Positions 36,329-44,573 of a stretch of 54,392 bases of DNA are shown in pieces. The stretch comes from Iodobacter sp. BJB302 (GTDB lineage Bacteria > Pseudomonadota > Gammaproteobacteria > Burkholderiales > Chitinibacteraceae). The first letter of the stretch is position 1. The number at the start of each line of letters is the position of its first letter. The notes beneath the pieces are model-generated. The model did no database searches and was not told the DNA's origin. It saw only the letters and a list, made by a program, of their open reading frames with translations. Where the stretch lies: positions 1 through 54,392 of the forward strand of contig NZ_PDZG01000029.1 in assembly GCF_002735645.1 (NCBI RefSeq), given 5' to 3'. The translations under genes and the position numbers were made by a program.

Positions 36329-36584
36329 GCTTCATTTTCGCTTGGCAGCTTTGGATCATATCGACCTGCGCCGCGCAGCTGTGCCATGCGGCTTCCAGAT
36401 CATCAATCGCCAGACTCAGTTCGCCGTTGGTCCTGGCCTGGCTCGCTGGCAGGCGGCAGGCTGTCACGCTGGGACAGCCAATCCCGATAAGCTGCACCGC
36501 TGGTGATTTCGGGGCGCTGGCGCAGGCGGATAACATCAGCAGGCAGGCGAGTATCAGCCCAATCCCTGACTTCTTTGCTTTCAT
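36321..36584 (-). CDS. lysC: o-spanin Rz1-like lipoprotein
   Basis: 87 residues from ATG 36584. Signal with lipobox LSAC (MKAKKSGIGLILACLLMLSAC), followed by a short Pro-containing periplasmic part. Most of it is encoded within Rz in another frame, the usual nested Rz/Rz1 design that fuses inner and outer membranes at lysis. Confidence 0.85.
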   Translation of the reverse strand: MKAKKSGIGLILACLLMLSACASAPKSPAVQLIGIGCPSVTACRLPASQARTNGELSLAIDDLEAAWHSCAAQVDMIQSCQAKMKHD

Positions 36585-36861
36585 GTTTAAGTTGCTCCAT
36601 CGCGCGTTTGTTTTTAAGGAGGGCGGTGTTGACGCTTTCAAGGCTGCTGCGTAAATCGGCTTGGGCGCTGTCGTTGTCGCTGCTGACTTGGTAAAGCTGC
36701 TCAAGCAAGGCCGCTTGCCGGGCCTTGTCTTGTTCGCTGGCGCTTAGCTCAATTTGCAGTAGCTCGGCTTTGTGCTGCTGGCCCTGGTGCAAATTGATGG
36801 CAATCAGTAGCGCGGATAGGCAGCACAAAGCGATAAGGGCAAGGGCGGTGAGTCGGTTCAT
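36403..36861 (-). CDS. lysB: i-spanin Rz-like protein
   Basis: 152 residues with an N-terminal membrane anchor (LTALALIALCCLSALLIAINL) and a long periplasmic coiled coil, the i-spanin build. Pairs with the nested Rz1. It follows the endolysin by overlap. Confidence 0.88.
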   Translation of the reverse strand: MNRLTALALIALCCLSALLIAINLHQGQQHKAELLQIELSASEQDKARQAALLEQLYQVSSDNDSAQADLRSSLESVNTALLKNKRAMEQLKHESKEVRDWADTRLPADVIRLRQRPEITSGAAYRDWLSQRDSLPPASEPGQDQRRTESGD

Positions 36862-37322
36862 TTAATCCCCGCGTAATAGGTTTTATCCCCGGCAAACTTG
36901 GTCAGCACTTGCCGCCGGTTGGCACCTTTACGAAAGCCGATATGCACCCATGCGCCCGGCAGCGTGGGGGACTCTAAAATCAATTGATCGAACTCGATAT
37001 CAGAGGCGGCCAATACCCTGGCAATCGTTCTGGCCGTACCAAACTTCGGGCAGTGAATATCTACGGCGCGGGCGGTGGCGTGATCGCTGCTGGCGCTGCC
37101 TCCTACCGCCTTGTTTAATGCAGGAGCACGCCAGCCGCTAGTGATAACGACCGGATGATTGTCGAGTAGCCGCCGCACTTTTTCTAATTGCTCGCAGGTG
37201 TGGGTCGCGTTGTCTCGCAGCGCGTCGGGCAGGCTGTTGTCGATCCTGAGCCGGTCGGCGGTGGCGCTGGCGGTAAATTCGCGCAGGCTGAAGTGTGGGG
37301 AGAGCTGGGGCGAGGTGTTCAA
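36858..37322 (-). CDS. endolysin, M15-type peptidase
   Basis: 154 residues from TTG 37322, chosen because AAGGAG lies 7 bases upstream and MNTSPQLSPHFSLREFTAS is the usual start; a longer frame to 37418 lacks a site and overlaps the holin gene. Zinc ligands are seen in SSDHATARAVDI (His, Asp) and WVHIGF (His), so it should cut peptidoglycan peptides as a D-Ala-D-Ala-type peptidase. No signal peptide, so it depends on a holin. Confidence 0.88.
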   Translation of the reverse strand: MNTSPQLSPHFSLREFTASATADRLRIDNSLPDALRDNATHTCEQLEKVRRLLDNHPVVITSGWRAPALNKAVGGSASSDHATARAVDIHCPKFGTARTIARVLAASDIEFDQLILESPTLPGAWVHIGFRKGANRRQVLTKFAGDKTYYAGIK

Positions 37323-37623
37323 TGTGATGCTCCTTGTTGAATAATTTCTGGATGGGCCATGCCAAAGCCGCCCATAAATCGCTGACGTTGCCGCGCTTAA
37401 AGCAGAAATAAACACCACTAAACAACAGCAAAAAGGTGTGTATTGGGCTGGTTGGCATGATCCCCATCAGCAGGCGGATGGCAGTCAGGCCGTAATAAAC
37501 GGTTAAGCCATAAGCAAAAATAGAAATGCCTAAGCTATGGGCTTTGCTGTTTCGATTAAACAAAGCAATACACAGCGCGGCTAAAGCGCAGGCCAGCACG
37601 CTGATAAGTAAATAGAGGTTCAT
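37138..37623 (-). CDS. phage holin-type membrane protein
   Basis: 161 residues from ATG 37623. Three hydrophobic segments within the first 95 residues (LLISVLACALAALCIALF; IFAYGLTVYYGLTAIRLL; FLLLFSGVYFCF) are followed by a basic tail encoded partly in overlap with the endolysin. It precedes the endolysin and overlaps the second holin-like gene by four bases. Confidence 0.72.
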   Translation of the reverse strand: MNLYLLISVLACALAALCIALFNRNSKAHSLGISIFAYGLTVYYGLTAIRLLMGIMPTSPIHTFLLLFSGVYFCFKRGNVSDLWAALAWPIQKLFNKEHHIEHLAPALPTLQPARIYRQRHRRPAQDRQQPARRAARQRDPHLRAIRKSAAATRQSSGRYH

Positions 37624-37988
37624 TTCTTGCCCCCGATATTGAGCAAGTCCTCGGGGTGTTCGGCCCGCACAATCAGCCATTGCAGCAGCTTCATACTGAT
37701 CGCACCCGCGATCAGTGCGCCGATGCCTTCACTGACCACAATCGAAGCGGGCAGGGGGATGGCGATCAGATCCGCCACCAGTTTGGCGGCCACGCAACCG
37801 GCCACAAAGGACGTCAGAAAGAAAACAATCTTCTGTAAAACGCTGAGCTTTTGCGCGGTCATGATAAACACCACCGCCCCTGCAAAGCTGCCCATCAGTA
37901 CGTCGGCCTGGATGCCTGAGAACAGCCCCGCAATGGTGAGTAAAAACACGGTAAAAGAGGCGGCGGTGCCGGTAATGGGTTCGGTCAT
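37620..37988 (-). CDS. second phage holin-type membrane protein
   Basis: 122 residues with three to four membrane segments (FTVFLLTIAGLFSGI; IVFFLTSFVAGCVAAKLV; IVVSEGIGALIAGAISMK). P2-like phages of betaproteobacteria often have two membrane proteins here, one being holin and the other antiholin. Which is which cannot be told from sequence. Confidence 0.75.
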   Translation of the reverse strand: MTEPITGTAASFTVFLLTIAGLFSGIQADVLMGSFAGAVVFIMTAQKLSVLQKIVFFLTSFVAGCVAAKLVADLIAIPLPASIVVSEGIGALIAGAISMKLLQWLIVRAEHPEDLLNIGGKK

Positions 37989-37992
37989 TGGT

Positions 37993-38199
37993 TTAGTCCC
38001 ATAGTTGGATGATGGTTTTTTTAGATTCGGGCGGGCGGATATCGGGCAGTTCGATCACGGTACCCATTGTGAGCACCGGCCCCATATCGGCCAGCCGGTG
38101 ATTGGCAGCCAGCACCGCCTCGGTCATGCCAGCGGTTTTGCCATAAACCCGAAAGCAGATCTCGTCCAGCGTATCGCCCTGGCGGGCCATCACCTGCAT
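37993..38199 (-). CDS. X: tail protein gpX
   Basis: 68 residues with a LysM-like fold (RQGDTLDEICFRVYGKTAGMTE, LADMGPVLTMGTVIELPDI). P2 gpX is a small tail protein. It abuts L by a shared base. Confidence 0.93.
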   Translation of the reverse strand: MQVMARQGDTLDEICFRVYGKTAGMTEAVLAANHRLADMGPVLTMGTVIELPDIRPPESKKTIIQLWD

Positions 38200-38666
38200 C
38201 AGAGCAACTCGACCGAAGCGCGGGCGCTGCCGATCAGATCCCGAATCGCCCAGCGTGCGTCGCGGTTTAAATCCTCGATGGGGTCGCTGAGCTGGCCGGT
38301 CTTGTTGTGGCCGTCGCCGGTACTGTCAAAATCGCGGTAGCGTTCGGTCAGGCTGGCTTTGGCTAAGCAATACACCGCGCGGATGTAATGCCCGACTAAG
38401 ATGTGCTGGCCGTCGATGGTGTCGCTGTCCACCTCGATCAGGTCGCTAAACCCCTGCCCGATTTGCGTCGCTTTGTACTTGCGCAGATCTTGATTGGCGC
38501 TGGCCATCGCGGCAATCAGCGCCATCTTTAAGCGCGGCGGGGTGACGGTGCCATCCAGGCGCAGGCTGAGCTGTGCGTCGGCCATATCAATATCCGGCCA
38601 GAAGCCGCTGTTCTTGATAATGGGTTCTAAGATGTCATCGTTTTTTTGTGCTGCAATAAATCCCAT
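38199..38666 (-). CDS. L: head completion protein gpL
   Basis: 155 residues of the P2 gpL family (DIMDADAQLSLRLDGTVTPPRLKMALIAA-like region near the start; RDFDSTGDG). It attaches to the connector after packaging. Confidence 0.92.
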   Translation of the reverse strand: MGFIAAQKNDDILEPIIKNSGFWPDIDMADAQLSLRLDGTVTPPRLKMALIAAMASANQDLRKYKATQIGQGFSDLIEVDSDTIDGQHILVGHYIRAVYCLAKASLTERYRDFDSTGDGHNKTGQLSDPIEDLNRDARWAIRDLIGSARASVELL

Positions 38667-38769
38667 GTTTTGCCCTTCTTCTCTTTCAAAGAAGAGGTGG
38701 AGGGGGATTTGAAAAACCTTAAAAGGTTTCGCCTCCCCCTGCCTCTCGCTGCGGGGTTCGCCCGGTCGG
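38667..38769. repeat. palindromic intergenic repeat between M and L
   Basis: Contains an imperfect hairpin (CTTCTTCTCTTTC/AAAGAAGAGG) ending GGAGGGGGATTT and a perfect AAACCTT/AAGGTTT. The reverse complement (AAATCCCCCTC...CCTCTT...AAAG) resembles 51223-51255, so it looks like a dispersed genomic repeat that landed inside a late operon. Confidence 0.5.
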
Positions 38770-39399
38770 CTACTTTTCAGCGGCCTTGTTCTTCATTTCC
38801 CGCTCCAGCCGTTCCAGATCCTTAATCACGCCGCACTTGGGGTGCAGGGCTAAGGCTTGCCGGAAATAACTGGCGGCAGCGGGTTTGTCTTGCTCGGATA
38901 AGCCGTAAGCAATGGCCTTAAACAGCTTGGCCTTCACCTGGTCGGGCATATCTTCGGCTTGGGTGATTTCGGCAATCTCTTGCAGCCCGGCTACATCGAT
39001 GATTTCGCCCAATGCCCGGCCATTCATGGCGGTATCGGCCATTTCTTCCACCACCAGGCAGGCTAAGGTGCGCTGGTACTGATCCGGCAGAATCAATTGA
39101 TGCCTGATCGCATAGCGCACAATCGGCAGGGCGGCGCTGAAGTTGCCGGTGTCGATCATCCACACCATGACCGTCATCAGCACTTCATCCTGCCCGCCGC
39201 CCTGGGCGGATAAAGCGCCGCTGATCCATGGCGCGTAATCGGGCAGCATTTCGCGCTTGGCGTCGATCTTGCGGCTAAGGGACTGGATCTGTTTCAGCCG
39301 TCGCTTGTCGCCCGCGAGTTTGGAAAGCATCAGTTCATAGCCGCTGGCATTGGCCAGCGGGTGGTGAGCCGATACTTGCGCGGCAGTCATTCGCAACAA
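38770..39399 (-). CDS. M: terminase small subunit gpM
   Basis: 209 residues, P2 gpM endonuclease/terminase family (LPDYAPWISGALSAQGGGQDEVLMTVMVWMIDTGNF). With P it cuts at cos and packages DNA. Confidence 0.93.
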   Translation of the reverse strand: MLRMTAAQVSAHHPLANASGYELMLSKLAGDKRRLKQIQSLSRKIDAKREMLPDYAPWISGALSAQGGGQDEVLMTVMVWMIDTGNFSAALPIVRYAIRHQLILPDQYQRTLACLVVEEMADTAMNGRALGEIIDVAGLQEIAEITQAEDMPDQVKAKLFKAIAYGLSEQDKPAAASYFRQALALHPKCGVIKDLERLEREMKNKAAEK

Positions 39400-39419
39400 G
39401 TGGGCTTTGGCCGGGCTGA

Positions 39420-40520
39420 TTACGCACCGCCTTTAGGTGGATCGATGGGCGCGGCTTCGGTGCGCTCAGTCGGCAGCAGCTCGATGTTTTCAATCAGGCA
39501 ACCGGCTTCGTACACTTCCACTACGTAAGCATCATTCGAGCTTTCGTAATTGGCGATCTGGTTGTAATCCGGCTCTTCCCGCACATGACGGCGACGTCCG
39601 CCGATTTGCCAGTACAGCGACAAATTGGAAAGCGTCGTAATCATCATTGCGCCCTTAGGAAAGAAAGGCACGGTCACAGCAGGGAGGCCACCTACCCGTT
39701 TTTGGCTGATCAGCATATCCATCGCCATTTCTTCGGTCGGGGCGTGGTCTTTGTTGATCTTAGGGAAGTATTTATCGACCAGTAATTCGCTGGAGGTGAT
39801 CACCACCAGCTGCGGGTTCTCGCGGAACTGCGGGTGGATCAGCGTATTGATGGCATCAAAAACGAGAGCGTCTAAGTTCAGGTAGTCGCCGTTCTCTGTT
39901 TTCCAGATGGTGCCGTCTTCAGCTTTTACCGTGGTTGCCCCGACGGTGATCTTGCCCGATGCGGGCTGGCCTTCGGCCATGACATTGGTCGGCGCATGGT
40001 CGCGGTACTGTTGCAGCCAGCCGATGTTCACGTCCTGCAAAAGCGGGAATTTTTCGCGGTCGGTTTCTTCGGCGACAGATACGCCATTCAGGCCGATCAT
40101 GATTCGATCCAGCGACTGCTGATTCACAATCAGGTTGCGCAGCTTGGCCTGGAAGTCGGGGAACTTGGCCCACATATCCAGCTTGGGGTAGTTAATGCCG
40201 GTATCAAAGTTGGTTTGTACACAGCGGTAACGGCCAGAACTTAAATCGGATACATCGCGTGGTTTACGCGGTCCCTTTTTTGTATTGGTTCGGCCTGCAA
40301 TGGTGCCGGTGAGCCCCAGCCCCAGCTTCTCGCCTTCCTGCTCGGTGACGCCAGGCATATTAATTTTGCTGAGGAATAAGCTGGAAAGCTGGACGCGGTT
40401 TTCAAGTTTTTGCTGTACCGATGGATCGACGGAGAAGGTCTTGCTGATATCGCCTACATGATTCAGGTTGGCAATTTGTTTTTCAAACTTTTCATAAACG
40501 AGTCGCGTGTCATTACGCAT
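39420..40520 (-). CDS. N: major capsid protein gpN
   Basis: 366 residues, HK97-fold major head protein of the P2 family (MRNDTRLVYEKFEKQIANLNHVGDISKTFSV; LPAVTVPFFPKGAMMITTLSNLSLYWQIGG). It should be trimmed at the N-terminus by the O protease. Confidence 0.96.
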   Translation of the reverse strand: MRNDTRLVYEKFEKQIANLNHVGDISKTFSVDPSVQQKLENRVQLSSLFLSKINMPGVTEQEGEKLGLGLTGTIAGRTNTKKGPRKPRDVSDLSSGRYRCVQTNFDTGINYPKLDMWAKFPDFQAKLRNLIVNQQSLDRIMIGLNGVSVAEETDREKFPLLQDVNIGWLQQYRDHAPTNVMAEGQPASGKITVGATTVKAEDGTIWKTENGDYLNLDALVFDAINTLIHPQFRENPQLVVITSSELLVDKYFPKINKDHAPTEEMAMDMLISQKRVGGLPAVTVPFFPKGAMMITTLSNLSLYWQIGGRRRHVREEPDYNQIANYESSNDAYVVEVYEAGCLIENIELLPTERTEAAPIDPPKGGA

Positions 40521-40551
40521 AAATTCGATTTCCTTTTATTTGTTTTTTTAA

Positions 40552-41340
40552 TTAGCAATCTGTGAGTAATTCAACCGCACCGCCGGTAGCGCGATCCCGT
40601 CCGCCAGATAAATGGCTGGGCTCGTTTTCAATCTTTGATTTGAATTCGCGCAATTCGGCCATTTCGTTTTTTAATTCATCGATGCGGCAGGTCATGGTGC
40701 GAAAGCCATCATTGTTTTCTGCGGTTTGCTCGGCGATGGCTTCTAATGCCTGCTGGATATCTGCAAATTGCAGGTTTTCTTTTTCTGCTTTTTTAGAAAA
40801 GATCTTCTTTACAGATTCCAGCATCGACACGGTGTGCGTTCCTTCTTCTTCGAGCGCAAACTCGATGGCATTGGTAAATAGGCAGTTTTTATTGGTTTTG
40901 CGGGCCATCAGCGGGCTGGCACCACCGGCAGAGGCAGAAAACTGCAACATCGATGTACCCAGGCTGGCAGGGTTATCGGTGACGGCTAAGCCGGTTAAGT
41001 AGGCTTCGCCCGTATCTGCAAAGTCGGGGTCACACTCGATGGAGGTGTAAACCTTCTGGCGGTTCTGATTCATCGCCACCAGTTCGGGGGTAGGGTCAAT
41101 CGTGGCAAACAGGGCCATCTTGCCGTCGATTTCTTTGGCTTCCAGCGCCACCACATCGCCATAGGATTTAAAAGCGCTGTCCGGGTAAATGCCCCGGATA
41201 TGCTCCATATTCACCCGCGCCCCGAAAGTAGCCGGGTTGTAGTTCTTTGCCATCTGGCTGAGCCATGCGCGGGTAATGGTGCGGCCATCGGTGGTTGCGC
41301 CTTCGGTAGCGACCCGAAACGATTTAAATTTTTTGTCCAT
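40552..41340 (-). CDS. O: capsid scaffold protease gpO
   Basis: 262 residues from ATG 41340, which has AAGGGT upstream; the longer frame is not supported. gpO scaffolds the procapsid and cleaves N, L and itself. Seen: MDKKFKSFRVATEGATTDGRTI, the protease core around MEHIRGIYPDSAFKSYGDV, and a helical C-terminal scaffold. It is divergent from P. Confidence 0.94.
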   Translation of the reverse strand: MDKKFKSFRVATEGATTDGRTITRAWLSQMAKNYNPATFGARVNMEHIRGIYPDSAFKSYGDVVALEAKEIDGKMALFATIDPTPELVAMNQNRQKVYTSIECDPDFADTGEAYLTGLAVTDNPASLGTSMLQFSASAGGASPLMARKTNKNCLFTNAIEFALEEEGTHTVSMLESVKKIFSKKAEKENLQFADIQQALEAIAEQTAENNDGFRTMTCRIDELKNEMAELREFKSKIENEPSHLSGGRDRATGGAVELLTDC

Positions 41341-41431
41341 AGACCCTTCTGCGGTTTGATTGAATAGCGGGGTTAATTCCTGAAGGCACCCACTATCGCC
41401 ACAAAAGAAAGGGTCATCAATTTGCTTTCGG

Positions 41432-41450
41432 TGTGAATCGCCAAGCCACA
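41432..41450. promoter_or_regulatory. candidate Ogr box between O and P
   Basis: TGT-N13-ACA in the divergent O/P gap, 56 bases before P and about 100 before O. Confidence 0.5.
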
Positions 41451-41496
41451 AAAGCCAACAAAATACAGCCGTCTTTGATTGCCTTAGCCTTTGGCT

Positions 41497-43248
41497 ATGG
41501 AAAATACACACAGCAAAGACCCGCGTATTGAGGCGCGCCACCTGTATTGGGCAGGCTGGCGTATTTCAAGGATTGCGGAATCATTAGGCGAAAAACCCGC
41601 CACGGTGCACAGCTGGAAACGGCGTGATGAGTGGGACAAAAAGAAGCTGATTGAGCGCGTCGAAGAGTCGCTGGAATCGCGCTATATCCTGCTTTTGAAT
41701 AAGGACAAAAAAGAAGGCATCGACTTTAAAGAAATTGATTTGCTGTCGCGGCAAATGGAACGAATCGCCCGGATTAATAAATACAGCGGTGGCGGTAATG
41801 AAGCCGACCTGAATCCGAACATCGCCAGCCGCAACAAGGCAGAGCGCAAGAATGCCACGAAGAACGATTTCAACGATGAGCACGTCGATTTAATCAAAGA
41901 CGCCTTTATGGATTCCTTGTTTGCCTATCAGCACGGCTGGTTTGAGGCAGGCAAAAAACACAGCTTCCGCAATGTCTTAAAGTCCCGCCAGATTGGCGCA
42001 ACCTGGTACTTCGCCCGGGAGGCTTTATTCGATGCAATGACCACGGGCCGCAATCAGATCTTTTTAAGTGCCAGCAAAGCGCAGGCGCATGTGTTCAAGC
42101 AATACATCATCGCCTTTGCCAAAGACGCCGCCGATTTAGAGTTAAAAGGCGATCCCATCGTCTTGCCCAATGGCGCAACGCTGCACTTCCTGGGCACCAA
42201 CGCCCGCACCGCGCAGAGCTACACCGGCAATCTGTACGTCGATGAGTATTTCTGGATTCCGCGTTTTCAGGAACTTCAGAAGGTCGCCTCGGGTATGGCC
42301 CTGCATTCGCACTGGCGGCAAACCTATTTCTCGACCCCTTCCAGCCTGAACCATGACGCTTACCCGTTCTGGTCGGGTGAAGCCTTCAATAAAGGCCGTG
42401 CCAAAGCCGACCGCATCCTGCTCGATGTCAAACCGGCCAGCCTCGCCAAAGGCCGCCTCTGCGAGGACGATCAGTGGCGGCAAGTGGTGACCATCGAAAA
42501 CGCAATCGAAGGCGGTTGCAATCTGTTTGATCTGGACAAGATCAAAAAACGATACAACCCAAACGATTATCAAAACTTGCTGATGTGTGAGTTTATCGAT
42601 GATAGCGCCAGCATCTTTCCCTTATCTGAATTGCAAAAGTGCATGGTTGATAGCTGGGAGAAGTGGGAAGACTTCAAAGCCATCGCCCCGCGCCCCTTTG
42701 GCCACCGGCCTGTGTGGCTTGGCTACGACCCGGCTTTATCCGGGGACAGCGCGGGCCTGATCGTGCTGGCCCCGCCGCTGGTGCCGGATGGCAAGTTCCG
42801 CGTACTGGAAAAACGGCAGTGGAAAGGCATGGACTTTGCCGCGCAGGCCGAAGGCATTAAGCAGATCTGCAGCCAATACAACGTGGCCTATATCGGGATT
42901 GATACCACCGGCATTGGGCAGGGCGTTTATCAACTGGTTAAACAGTTTTACCCGGCGGCGAGAGCCATCAATTACAGCGTGGAGATGAAAGGGCGCTTAG
43001 TCATGAAGGCGCAGGACGTGATCCGCAAAGGGCGGCTGGAGTTTGACGCGGGCTGGACGGATCTTGCGGCCGCATTTATGGCGATTCAAAAAACCATGAC
43101 CGCCAGCGGGCGGCAAGTCACTTACTCGGCCAGCCGTTCCGAAGAGCTTAGCCACGCCGATCTCGCATGGGCATGTATGCATGCCTTACTTAATGAGCCG
43201 CTGGAAGGCTCGACTTCCACTAATTCCAGCTTTATGGCGATCTACTAA
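41497..43248 (+). CDS. P: terminase large subunit gpP
   Basis: 583 residues from ATG 41497. An N-terminal helix-turn-helix (ARHLYWAGWRISRIAESLGEK) is followed by the ATPase (Walker A-like SRQIGATWY at about 169, Walker B LYVDEYFW at about 248) and the nuclease domain beginning LGYDPALSGD. It drives DNA packaging from cos. Q follows with no gap. Confidence 0.96.
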   Translation: MENTHSKDPRIEARHLYWAGWRISRIAESLGEKPATVHSWKRRDEWDKKKLIERVEESLESRYILLLNKDKKEGIDFKEIDLLSRQMERIARINKYSGGGNEADLNPNIASRNKAERKNATKNDFNDEHVDLIKDAFMDSLFAYQHGWFEAGKKHSFRNVLKSRQIGATWYFAREALFDAMTTGRNQIFLSASKAQAHVFKQYIIAFAKDAADLELKGDPIVLPNGATLHFLGTNARTAQSYTGNLYVDEYFWIPRFQELQKVASGMALHSHWRQTYFSTPSSLNHDAYPFWSGEAFNKGRAKADRILLDVKPASLAKGRLCEDDQWRQVVTIENAIEGGCNLFDLDKIKKRYNPNDYQNLLMCEFIDDSASIFPLSELQKCMVDSWEKWEDFKAIAPRPFGHRPVWLGYDPALSGDSAGLIVLAPPLVPDGKFRVLEKRQWKGMDFAAQAEGIKQICSQYNVAYIGIDTTGIGQGVYQLVKQFYPAARAINYSVEMKGRLVMKAQDVIRKGRLEFDAGWTDLAAAFMAIQKTMTASGRQVTYSASRSEELSHADLAWACMHALLNEPLEGSTSTNSSFMAIY

Positions 43249-44271
43249 ATGAAAAAACAATCACGCTACCAAGCAAAAACAACTTTAAAACCAGAAGTAA
43301 AAGCACCTGATCACTCGGTGGCCTTCACCTTTGGCGAGCCTTCTGCCGTGCTCGACCGCCGCGAGCTGCTGGATTTCTTAGAGTGCGTCAACAATGGCAA
43401 ATGGTACGAGCCGCCGCTATCGTTTGATGGCCTGGCTAAGACTTACCGCGCCACCGTTCACCATTCCAGCCCGCTGCAAGTAAAGCGCAATATCCTGCTC
43501 AAAACCTTTATTCCGCACCCGCTGTTCAGCCGGTCGGAGTTCTCCAAGTTTGCGCTGGATTACCTGATTTTTGGCAATGCCTACTTAGAAAAGATCACCA
43601 GCCGCACCGGCAAGGTGCTGGGCCTGAAACATGCGCTGGCTAAATATATGCGGGTGGGCGTAAAAGAAGAGCAATACTTTCAGATCCTTGATTACACCAA
43701 GGAGCACCAATTCCAGCAGGGGGCCATCTTCCACCTTTTAGAGCCCGATATTAACCAGGAGATTTACGGCCTGCCTGAATACCTGTCGGCGCTGAATTCA
43801 ACCTGGCTGAATGAATCGGCCACGCTGTTTCGCCGCCGCTACTTTGCCAACGGCAGCCACGCCGGTTTTATCCTGTACATGACCGACGCTGCGCAAAACG
43901 AAAGCTATGTCGACGATTTGCGTGAAGCACTCAAGGGAAGTAAAGGCCCGGGCAATTTTAAAAATCTGATGGTGTACGCGCCAGGCGGCAAGAAAGACGG
44001 TATGCAGATCCTGCCTATCTCGGAAGTGGCAGCAAAGGACGACTTCTGGAACATCAAAAACGTAACCCGGGATGACCAGCTGAGCGCCCACCGTGTACCG
44101 GCACAACTGATGGGCATCATCCCCAACAACACCGGCGGCCTGGGCGATGTAGAAAAGGCGGCCACCGTGTTTGCCTATAACGAGATTGAACCCTTGCAGG
44201 AGCGGATGAAGGAATTAAATGATTGGCTGGGGGTGGAGGTGATCCGGTTCAAACCTTATGTGCTGTTGTAA
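43249..44271 (+). CDS. Q: portal protein gpQ
   Basis: 340 residues, P2 portal family (PHPLFSRSEFSKFALDYLIFGNAYLE; HRVPAQLMGIIPNNTGGLGDVEKAA). It starts directly after the P stop codon. A terminator and the cos-like site follow, as at the left end of the P2 map. Confidence 0.96.
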   Translation: MKKQSRYQAKTTLKPEVKAPDHSVAFTFGEPSAVLDRRELLDFLECVNNGKWYEPPLSFDGLAKTYRATVHHSSPLQVKRNILLKTFIPHPLFSRSEFSKFALDYLIFGNAYLEKITSRTGKVLGLKHALAKYMRVGVKEEQYFQILDYTKEHQFQQGAIFHLLEPDINQEIYGLPEYLSALNSTWLNESATLFRRRYFANGSHAGFILYMTDAAQNESYVDDLREALKGSKGPGNFKNLMVYAPGGKKDGMQILPISEVAAKDDFWNIKNVTRDDQLSAHRVPAQLMGIIPNNTGGLGDVEKAATVFAYNEIEPLQERMKELNDWLGVEVIRFKPYVLL

Positions 44272-44290
44272 ACAAATCCAAGTAAACAGC

Positions 44291-44314
44291 AAGCCCGCAA
44301 GCGCGGGCTTTTTT
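44291..44314 (+). terminator. terminator after Q
   Basis: AAGCCCGC / GCGGGCTT hairpin, 4-base loop, T-run. Confidence 0.85.
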
Positions 44315-44361
44315 ACGCCTGCATTTTGAGAAGAATCTGCAGTCAGCCCCCAGCGCGCGCC

Positions 44362-44380
44362 CTCGTGACCCCGCCACGCC
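44362..44380 (-). other. candidate cos site (19-base cohesive end)
   Basis: The minus strand reads GGCGTGGCGGGGTCACGAG. P2 has GGCGAGGCGGGGAAAGCAC: same 19-base length and 11 of the first 12 bases equal. It lies about 90 bases after the Q stop, the place of cos in P2. No other such sequence was seen in the prophage. Confidence 0.75.
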
Positions 44381-44573
44381 TGCCCACTTAACCCACTATT
44401 TTTTATGCACCTGCATGATAAAGGCTCAAGCCCCGCCAAATATGGCACTAACCGGTAAAAAGTGCCCCTATAAAAGCTTGCATAATTTGCATATTGCGTG
44501 CCTATTTTTGCAGAGTCCGCAATACCTACTATTAGAGACTATCAAGGGGGCGTGATTCTACTTTTACCTAGTA

